Assembly: GCA_965115815.1 (NCBI GenBank)
Contig: OZ220465.1
Location: 806,001 to 870,000 of the forward strand
Direction: 5' to 3'
Source: VXPW01 sp965115815
GTDB lineage: Bacteria; Pseudomonadota; Alphaproteobacteria; TMED109
Length of the DNA: 64,000 nucleotides
In this document: positions 57,876 to 64,000 of the stretch, piece after piece
Layout of the letters: each line of letters starts with the position of its first letter
How positions within the stretch are numbered: the stretch's first letter is position 1
Program-made: the position numbers and the translations under genes
The notes under the pieces: model-generated
Database searches by the model: none
What the model saw: the letters and a program-made list of their open reading frames with translations, nothing else
Told to the model about the DNA's origin: nothing

Positions 57876-59294
57876 ATGGGAAAGGTCACCGGATTTCTGG
57901 AGTTCGAGCGGCGGGACCGCGGCTATCGGCCGGTCGCCGAACGGATCGGTCATTTCCGCGAATTCGTGGAGCCGCTCGCGGAACCCGAGTTGCGGGTCCA
58001 GGGCGGGCGGTGCATGGATTGCGGAATCCCGTACTGCCATCAGGGATGCCCGGTCGGCAACATCATCCCGGACTGGAACGACCTCGTGTTCCGGGGCGAC
58101 TGGAAGCGGGCGCTGGAGATCCTGCACTCCACCAACAACTTCCCCGAGTTCACCGGACGCATCTGCCCGGCTCCGTGCGAGGAGGCGTGCACGCTCAACC
58201 TGCAGGACGCACCGGTCACGATCAAGACGATCGAATGCGCGATCGCCGACCGGGGCTGGGACGAGGGCTGGATCGTGCCGCGGCCGGCCGCCGTTCGGAC
58301 GGGACGGACCGTGGCGGTCGTGGGCTCGGGTCCGGCGGGCCTGGCCGCGGCCCAGCAGCTCGCGCGGGCCGGTCATGCCGTCACCGTGTTCGAGAAAAAC
58401 GAACGGGCGGGAGGGCTGCTGCGCTTCGGCATTCCCGATTTCAAGATGGAAAAGGCGCACTTGGATCGTCGCGTGGCCCAGATGGAGGAGGAGGGGGTTG
58501 CCTTTCGCTGCGGCGTGCATGTCGGCCGCGATGAATCCGCTGCGGCGCTGGCCGGGCGGTTCGATGCGGTCCTGCTCGCCGGCGGCGCCGAATGTCCGCG
58601 GGACCTGAACGTGCCCGGGCGCGACCTCGACGGCGTCCATTTCGCGATGGAGTTCCTGACCCAGCAGAACCGCCGGGTTGCCGGCGCCGGGTCGGCCGGG
58701 CCGGCGGAGATTCTCGCCGCCGGGCGGCGGGTGATCGTCATCGGCGGCGGGGACACCGGTTCGGACTGCATCGGCACGTCGTTCCGACAGGGTGCCCGCT
58801 CGGTCACGCAACTCGAGATTCTCCCGATGCCGCCGGAGCATCCGGACAAGGGCGCGACCTGGCCGCACTGGCCCCTGCGGTTGCGCACCTCGTCGTCCCA
58901 GGCGGAAGGCGCGGAGCGCGACTGGTCGGTCCGGACATGCGCGCTGTCCGGCGCCGGGGGGCAGGTTCGGTCCCTGCAGTGCATGCGGGTCGATGCCGGG
59001 TTCCGGCCGATGGCCGGGAGCGAGTTCGAGCTCCCGGCCGATCTCGTCCTGCTGGCCATGGGGTTTCTGGGTCCGGTGCAGGACGGCATGCTGGCCGAGC
59101 TGAACGTCGATCTTGATGCGCGCGGCAATGTCCGGGCAGATTCCGAAAGCTACCGGAGTTCGCGGGCGAACGTGTTTGCGGCGGGCGACATGCGCCGCGG
59201 TCAGTCCTTGGTCGTCTGGGCGATTTGCGAAGGGCGCCGGGCGGCGCACTCGATCGACCGCTTTCTGATGGGGCGGACCGACCTGCCCCGCTGA
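57876..59294 (+). CDS. gltD: glutamate synthase small subunit
   Basis: A 472-residue subunit. Two Cys clusters, GGRCMDCGIPYCHQGCPVGN and GRICPAPCEEACTLNLQDAP, bind 4Fe-4S centres. The FAD site is VGSGPAGLAAAQQLARAGHA with FGIPDFKMEK downstream. The NADPH site is VIVIGGGDTGSDCIGTSFRQ, and the second FAD motif is VFAAGDMRRGQSLVVWAI. It passes electrons from NADPH to GltB. ATG 57876 lies 2 nt after the gltB stop, matching the conserved N-terminus MGKVTGFLEFERRD. Length is normal. Confidence 0.96.
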   Translation: MGKVTGFLEFERRDRGYRPVAERIGHFREFVEPLAEPELRVQGGRCMDCGIPYCHQGCPVGNIIPDWNDLVFRGDWKRALEILHSTNNFPEFTGRICPAPCEEACTLNLQDAPVTIKTIECAIADRGWDEGWIVPRPAAVRTGRTVAVVGSGPAGLAAAQQLARAGHAVTVFEKNERAGGLLRFGIPDFKMEKAHLDRRVAQMEEEGVAFRCGVHVGRDESAAALAGRFDAVLLAGGAECPRDLNVPGRDLDGVHFAMEFLTQQNRRVAGAGSAGPAEILAAGRRVIVIGGGDTGSDCIGTSFRQGARSVTQLEILPMPPEHPDKGATWPHWPLRLRTSSSQAEGAERDWSVRTCALSGAGGQVRSLQCMRVDAGFRPMAGSEFELPADLVLLAMGFLGPVQDGMLAELNVDLDARGNVRADSESYRSSRANVFAAGDMRRGQSLVVWAICEGRRAAHSIDRFLMGRTDLPR

Positions 59295-59419
59295 CGGCTG
59301 CGCGCACGGGCGGCAAGGGCGAGGCAGGCCTCGGGTGCCGGAGGGCCTGCCGGGTCGTCTCGGCGTGCGCCCGAAGGCTGCCCCGTCCGGACTCCGCATC
59401 CTGCAAGGAGGTCCGGGCG

Positions 59420-59548
59420 ATGCCCGCTGTCCGCGCCGTCGTCATCGGCCTCGGGCGCCTCGTTGGGCCGCATCCCACGCCCCGTCGGCCGATCCGGGGA
59501 ACGAAGAAGGTCCGGCAGGGGATCGAAAGGCTGAACCGGGCGATCTAG
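59420..59548 (+). CDS. possible 42-aa basic peptide
   Basis: AAGGAGGT, a perfect ribosome binding site, lies 7 nt before ATG 59420. The product MPAVRAVVIGLGRLVGPHPT continues basic and ends KKVRQGIERLNRAI. No family is recognised. It may be the truncated start of a longer gene, because mobile DNA begins right after its TAG stop. Confidence 0.3.
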   Translation: MPAVRAVVIGLGRLVGPHPTPRRPIRGTKKVRQGIERLNRAI

Positions 59549-59639
59549 GTGTGCGACGCACTCGGCGAGAGAAGGCAGCGTGAAACACTCGGTGACCGAA
59601 GGCGGGAATGAGATCCCTGTGTAGGGTCCGCTCGGAAAG

Positions 59640-59990
59640 GTAGAACCACGGACTCCGGTAACGGAATCGTGGTAGTGAGGAGCGAAGAATCTCGTTCCGG
59701 GCCGGAAATCGGCTGATTGGACCGAATCGGCGGGATCTTCGGGAACCTGCGCGAGAATGGCCATGCGAGACGTCCTCCGCTCTCAGCTGGAAAGAGGCCA
59801 GGTTGCGATCGGGGAGAGATCGATCTCAACGAACGCTCGCGGGATGACATCCCGCCGATGCTGCGCGGGATTCAGCACGTCTATGCCGACCTGCCGATCC
59901 TTGCCCGGCAGTTCGAGATTCAGGAGGAGGGGATCCTCTCCAAGGTGTCCCACGCGAAAGGGCGTCCCAGCATGGAGCTTTACCCATGTT
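59640..59990 (+). pseudogene. ISNCY-type element, 5' fragment
   Basis: It matches the 5' part of the ISNCY element at 37910-39722: MRDVLRSQLERGQVAIGE, then after a frameshift near 59819 SRDDIPPMLRGIQHVYADL and EEGILSKVSHAKGRPSMEL. The match stops at MEL, and the sequence continues into an IS66-type end. Confidence 0.8.
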
Positions 59991-60021
59991 TAACAAGGGA
60001 TTCTGGAACACAAGGTTTTCT

Positions 60022-60175
60022 GTAACCACGCACCCCTTGTTGGGGGTCTGGTTGGCCGTAGTGCTCGTTGAGGATGTTTGCGGCTTTCCGTCGAGGGCGA
60101 TGTGGATGGCGACGAGAGGGTGGTAGCCGAGTGCCTCCATGGAGGTGAGGAAGCACGATTGCGCCAGGCCAAGCC
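60022..60175 (-). repeat. IS66-type element end, copy 2
   Basis: It begins GTAACCACGCACCCC and follows 34486-34637 closely, including the encoded LTSMEALGYHPLVAIHIALD on the minus strand. Only this end is present. Confidence 0.6.
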
Positions 60176-60251
60176 CTGGAGAGGGGGAAACCAGGACGTA
60201 GGTTGAAACCTTTCGTCGCAAGCCTGCGGGTTCGACCCCCGCCCGGCAAAG

Positions 60252-60994
60252 GTGCGCCCGCCAGCCGGGAGCGAGTGTGGCAGGGCGTGCGGTACCGCAC
60301 GTCGTGAAGCGGACACAGCGGGCGGCGAAGCGTCGCTAGGGAGCCTCGTACTCCGCAACGTCGGTGCCTTCATCGTTCGAGCAGTGGGGGCCGCACCGGA
60401 GTGCCGCGTGTAGGGGCAAGGCGCAACGGACCGTCCGGGGTCAGAGAACGACGCAAAGCCGCGGGAGGGCTTGCCAGGGAACCTGGGAGATCCGGTTTCT
60501 GCCCGCAGGTCGAGCCTGCGGAGCCGGCGGGCGAAACCCATGAGCCGAAGGCCAGACGGAAACCGGAAGTCGTAGCTCGCTCCTAGTACCGGCGAAGGCG
60601 GGGAACCGGGTCCACCGGGTGCCGCTGGAGGGAAGGGGCGTGCTGCAGGAACCGAACCCCTGGAGGGAAACGGTGGAAGAGACACGGAGAGCTTCCAACC
60701 CGTCAACGGAACGACAGTGGATAGCCGCGCAGGCGAAGAAGAAGCGCGGGGTGATCGATGCGGAGGTGTCGAAGGATTTCGACAGCATCCCGCATCGGGA
60801 ACTCCGCGCCTTTCTGGACCTGTGGATCAAGGACGGTGTCATCCGTCGCAGGATCAACCCATGGCTGCGGGCGGGCGTCCTGGAGAAGGATGCCCGGCAT
60901 GCCGACGGCCAAGATCATGCACGGATACGGGACCGCTGGAGCGAACCGGTCCTGTACGGAACCGGATGCCCGAATGCGGGCACGTCCGGATCTG
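60252..60994 (+). ncRNA. group II intron A, internally deleted
   Basis: GTGCGCCCGCCAGCCGGGAG fits a group II intron 5' end. Structured RNA continues to ~60600, followed by a reverse-transcriptase fragment and a domain V-like hairpin (GGATGCCCGAATGCGGGCAC, 60964-60983) that ends right at the start of intron B. The intron is too short to hold a whole maturase. Upstream, TGCGGGTTCGACCCCCGC looks like a tRNA T-arm, but no complete tRNA could be folded. Confidence 0.6.
60619..60958 (+). pseudogene. group II intron reverse transcriptase, fragment
   Basis: The frame contains ERQWIAAQAKKKRG and GVIDAEVSKDFDSIPHRELR, AFLDLWIKDGVIRRRINPWL and RAGVLEK, the RT2-RT3 region of group II intron maturases (usual form DADVSKFFDSIPH). 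RT0-RT1 and everything including the YADD motif are missing. Confidence 0.65.
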
Positions 60995-61724
60995 GTGTGC
61001 CAGGCGAACTGGCAGAAGACAGGGGGTGAGAGTCCCCTGGAACGAAGGAGTAACCAAACCGCGTTTCTCCGCGAGCCGTGCGTCGGTTCCCGCGAGGGGG
61101 CAGGCGAAGCGTCGGCAGCGGTGCGGATGGGTGGGGCGAAGGAGCACCGAAAAGACGAGGATCCGGGGTGCCGAGGTTTTCCGATCGGCCGAAGGCACCA
61201 TCGCAGGCATCGATTGGGTGAGATGCCGGCGAGCCCCGCGGTGTCCGAGAACCCATACACGTCCGTACGTCTTCGGTTGGGACCCTGGGAGATCTTCAAG
61301 CGGTCCCGCCGATCGTGGCGGGACCGCGTAGGGAAGGAGAAACCCGAAGCCTATGACGAACGGCTTGAAGAAGTCGGATGGGGCCGTACGACCTGGGAAG
61401 GCGGCGAACCAGGGAGCGTCAGCTCCTGCGGAGTGGCTGGAGGAAAGGGCCCCAACCAAGGGGAATTCGGGACGCCAAAGCACGCGCCGAACGCAGGGTC
61501 GGGCAAGCGTGCCTCAGGCGGCGGACCGGATCCGGAACGCCGCAAGGTTCGACCGGAAGCGACGGGAGCGCAGGACCGAGAGTTCTGGGTCGCGCGCAAT
61601 CCTCCGCCGCCCATGGCCGGATCCGCGGTTTGCCGTCAAGCACCCGAGGTAGGAGCCGGATGGATTAACGTCCATGTCCGGATCTGCGCGGGGGGTGCGC
61701 AGTACTGCGCATTCCTACCGTACC
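60995..61724 (+). ncRNA. group II intron B, ORF-less, 730 nt
   Basis: It starts GTGTGCCAGGCGAACTGGCA and ends with domain V (GAGCCGGATGGAT, loop TAAC, CCATGTCCGGATC, about 61651-61684) and domain VI up to CCTACCGTACC. The first ~560 nt match intron C. Where intron C has its maturase ORF, intron B passes directly to the 3' domains, so it looks like a deletion derivative that could splice only with a maturase in trans. Confidence 0.65.
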
Positions 61725-62575
61725 GTGTGCCAGGCGAACGGGCAGAAGACAGGGGGTGAAAGTCCCCTGGAACGAAGGAGTACCCAAACCGCGTTTCTCC
61801 GCGAGCCGTGCGTCGGTTCCCGTGAGGGGGCAGGCGAAGCGTCGGCAGCGGTGCGGATGGGTGGGGCTAATGAGCACCGAAAAGACGAGGATCCGGGGTG
61901 CCGAGGTTTTCCGATCGGCCGAAGGCACCATCGCAGGCATCGATTGGGTGAGATGCCGGCGAGCCCCGCGGTGTCCGAGAACCCCTACACGTCCGTACGT
62001 CTTCGGTTGGGACCCTGGGAGATCTTCAAGCTGTCCCGCCGATCGTGGCGGGGCCGTGTAGGGAAGGAGAAAACCGAAGCCTATGACGAACGGTTTGAAG
62101 AAGTCGGATGGGGCCGTACGACCTGGGAAGGCGACGAACCAGGGAGCGTCCGCTCCTGCGGAGTGGCTGGAGGAAAGGGCCCCAACCAAGGGGAATTCGG
62201 GACGCCAAAGCACGCGCCGAACGCAGTGTCGGGCACGCGTGCCACAGGCGGCGGACCGGATCCGGAAAGCTGTAGAGAGGAACCCGAAGGAGCGTCGTAC
62301 TGCACTCTTTCACCACATCACGCCGGAGGTGCTCCGGTCGGCCTGGTTCGGCCTGAAGAAGGAAGCCGCGGCCGGAGTCGACGGCGTGACGTGGGAAGCC
62401 TATGGCGAAGGTCTGGACGAGCGTTGGCTCGACGTGCACTCGCGCCTGCATCGTGGAGGAGCGTACCGGGCGTCGCCGGTTCGGCGGGTGGAGATACCCA
62501 AGCCGGACGGCGGGACACGACCGCTCGGGATGGCTGCACTGGAGGACAAGATCGTCCAGAAGGCAGTTCGGAACC
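61725..62575 (+). ncRNA. group II intron C, 5' part, interrupted by IS3 element
   Basis: It starts GTGTGCCAGGCGAACGGGCA and follows intron B for ~560 nt, then encodes the maturase N-terminus. At 62576 the IS3-family element begins, so the 3' domains and the rest of the maturase are not in the window. Confidence 0.7.
62083..62575 (+). pseudogene. ltrA: group II intron maturase (LtrA-like), N-terminal part
   Basis: From ATG 62083 the frame has RIRKAVERNPKERRTALFHH, then GVDGVTWEAYGEGLDERW (RT0) and SPVRRVEIPKPDGGTRPLGM (RT1), ending EDKIVQKAV. The catalytic RT domains, the X domain and the endonuclease part are cut off by the IS3 element at 62576. Such proteins assist splicing and retromobility of their host intron. 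Confidence 0.75.
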
Positions 62576-62608
62576 TGTCAACGCCGTTGAGACAGCAAGG
62601 GTTGTCAT

Positions 62609-63610
62609 TTACTGAGCATCTCCCACGGTAGGGGTGGCCTTCGGCGGGTTGATCCAGACCGTTTCGGGGAGCGCCCGCGGTTTCGGTTTCCCCTGGACGA
62701 ACCGTTCCGGGTGCCGGCCCCAAGCTTGGCTCAAGGTGCGCCGGCGTTGCTCAATCCGCTGCCGGGCGCGGCCGTGGTGGACATCGTCAGGGGTGAGCAT
62801 CGCGAGGCCCGCATGGTGATGCTCCGTGTGGTACCAGGGGAAGAAGGATCGACCGAAGTCGATGGCAGCGGGCAGGTCCGGGAAGCGCCCGGGGAACCCG
62901 GGGTGGTACTTCAAGGTCTTGAACTGTGCCTCCGAGAAGGGGTGGTCGTCGCTGACCTTGGGGCGGCTGAGCGAACGGGTGATACCGAGCTGGGCGAGGA
63001 GTTGCGCGGTGCACGGGCGGGTCATGGGGGCGCCGCGGTCCGAGTGCAGGGTCCGCACCCGGGGCTGGATCCCCTGCTTGAGACACGACTCCTCGATCAG
63101 CCGGCTGGCCAGGGCCGCGCTCTCGCGTTCGGCGACCCTCCATCCCACCACGTAGCGGCGGAAGAGATCAAGCAGCACGTAGAGGTAGAAGGAAGACCCG
63201 GTCTTCGGCCCGAGCAGCCGTGTGATGTCCCAGGACCCGACCCGGTTCGGAGCGCGGGCGACGAGTTCGGGCTTGGCATAGCGTGGGTGGGTGAGCGGGT
63301 TGCGCCGTTCCCGCACCGGCTGCCGGGCAGAGAGGATGCGGTACCTCGTGCGCTCCGAGCCCAGGTACCGTCCTTCGTCGAGCCTCGTAGCCACGACCTC
63401 GGCCGGGGAACGATCGACGAAACGCGGGGAGGTGAGCAGGTCGAGGACCTGCTCCCGCTCCCCCTCGCTCCGGGCCCGGGCGGGCGTCGTACGGGGCTGC
63501 TGATGCCCGGGAGCGGGCCTCCGGCGGCGGTAGAACGTGGCCCGGGACACCCCCAGCGCCCGACAGGCCGGCGCAATGCCGACCTGTCGAGCGAGTGAAG
63601 TGGCGGCCAT
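62609..63610 (-). CDS. IS3-family transposase OrfB
   Basis: A 333-residue integrase-core protein. The N-terminal part has ACRALGVSRATFYRRRR, and the DDE core has WDITRLLGPKTGSSFYLYVL, RTLHSDRGAPMTRP and KVSDDHPFSEAQFKTLKYHP, with the third acidic residue as Glu in SEAQFK. It is intact and would be made as an OrfAB fusion by -1 frameshifting. ATG 63610 marks the usual OrfB start; the frame is open upstream to 63832, overlapping orfA. Confidence 0.88.
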   Translation of the reverse strand: MAATSLARQVGIAPACRALGVSRATFYRRRRPAPGHQQPRTTPARARSEGEREQVLDLLTSPRFVDRSPAEVVATRLDEGRYLGSERTRYRILSARQPVRERRNPLTHPRYAKPELVARAPNRVGSWDITRLLGPKTGSSFYLYVLLDLFRRYVVGWRVAERESAALASRLIEESCLKQGIQPRVRTLHSDRGAPMTRPCTAQLLAQLGITRSLSRPKVSDDHPFSEAQFKTLKYHPGFPGRFPDLPAAIDFGRSFFPWYHTEHHHAGLAMLTPDDVHHGRARQRIEQRRRTLSQAWGRHPERFVQGKPKPRALPETVWINPPKATPTVGDAQ

Positions 63611-63619
63611 CCGCAGTCC

Positions 63620-64000
63620 TTCCCGTCGCGGAGGCTGAATCCCAGCAGCCCGGCAACGTTTCCCTGAACTTCGAGAATCGTATGGGCCGTGGCCAGCTCC
63701 TTCTCCAGCCGCGCCACTTGGGCCTCGAGCCGGCGAACCTGGGCGCCGAGGGGGTGGGACGGCGCCGACTTGGGACCGCGCTTGCGTGGCGCCAAGCCCT
63801 GCAACGCTCCCCGGCGGCGGGCCTTGCGCCACGTCGACAGATGCGAGCTGTACAGCCCCTCGCGACGCAGCAGGCGGCCGATCTCGCCCGGCTCGCGACA
63901 GCGGTCCGCTTCCTCGACGATCCGCAGTCGATACTCGGCCGAGAACCGACGGCGGGTCGGCTGGGCGAGAACCTCCGGGTCCGGAGCACGCCGAGCCGGC
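63620..64000 (-). CDS. IS3-family transposase OrfA (start outside window)
   Basis: The visible part has RRRFSAEYRLRIVEEADRCR and EGLYSSHLSTWRKARRRGAL (helix-turn-helix), then a leucine-zipper-like RLEAQVARLEKELATAHTIL followed by EVQGNVAGLLGF. This is the DNA-binding subunit that recognises the IS ends. No in-frame stop occurs near the expected end, so the coordinate 63620 is approximate. Confidence 0.75.
63658..63664 (-). promoter_or_regulatory. candidate -1 frameshift site G-GGA-AAC
   Basis: In the orfA frame the codons are CAG GGA AAC, giving the heptamer G GGA AAC. Slipping back one base continues as CGT TGC CGG and leads in frame into OrfB, which is the direction required for an IS3 OrfAB fusion. 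Confidence 0.6.

Larger units (their letters stand above)
62576..64000 (-). mobile_element. IS3-family insertion sequence (right part outside window)
   Basis: The terminus TGTCAACGCCGTTGAGACAG lies at 62576 and equals the end of the fragment at 10926. It carries orfA and orfB on the minus strand and interrupts an intron maturase. The opposite end is beyond the window. Confidence 0.85.

Noticed and set aside
60200..60250. tRNA-like T-arm (TGCGGGTTCGACCCCCGC)
   Set aside because: No matching acceptor, D-arm or anticodon arm was found upstream, so it is not a tRNA gene; it could be intron or exon debris.

Overview
The window is GC-rich bacterial DNA that looks like a chromosome segment of an alphaproteobacterium, probably near Rhodospirillales. 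The inference rests on the MoxR / DUF58 / BatA-DUF4159 / large membrane protein cluster, the plant-type glutamate-cysteine ligase, the TorF-type porin and a complete gltB-gltD pair. No 16S rRNA or complete tRNA gene was seen, so the taxonomy is inferred.

Layout. 1-13.1 kb is accessory DNA: two insertion sequences whose transposases carry a DruA-like DUF4338 domain, the tail of a quinone reductase gene, a small coupled gene pair, the remains of a defence island (a HEPN-like/abortive-infection gene, an XRE regulator and an intact OLD-like ATPase-TOPRIM protein), IS3 and IS630 tails, and toxin-antitoxin debris. 13.5-27.2 kb is an intact co-directional block: MoxR/DUF58/BatA-type envelope genes, a DNA glycosylase, an RND efflux pair, an ApbE-like flavinyltransferase and an HpcH/HpaI aldolase. 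27.2-39.7 kb is a nested pile of mobile DNA (DUF4338 remnants, IS66, an ISNCY-type IS, miniature elements, group II intron debris) surrounding one RTX calcium-binding secreted protein with a clear promoter. 39.9-45.4 kb has a DUF1499 protein, an IS66-derived miniature element, a TorF-type porin and a Tat-exported amidohydrolase. 46.5-59.3 kb is intact metabolism: a polyamine-type ABC transporter operon on the minus strand, then gshA, gltB and gltD on the plus strand. 59.6-64 kb is again mobile: an ISNCY fragment, an IS66 end, three consecutive group II introns or remnants, and an IS3-family element running off the right edge.

Themes. (1) The DUF4338/DruA domain occurs with three unrelated transposase cores: fused to ISAs1-type, fused to Tn5/IS4-type, and adjacent to IS66-type. 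The two fused elements share an almost identical 72-bp end. (2) About 28 kb of housekeeping coding sequence shows no frame break, while accessory genes carry many one-base indels and in-frame amber codons, so the breaks are more likely decay than sequencing error. (3) Several miniature elements have well-defined inverted repeats and target duplications (TTA, TA, TAGATA, and an 8-bp IS66 duplication).
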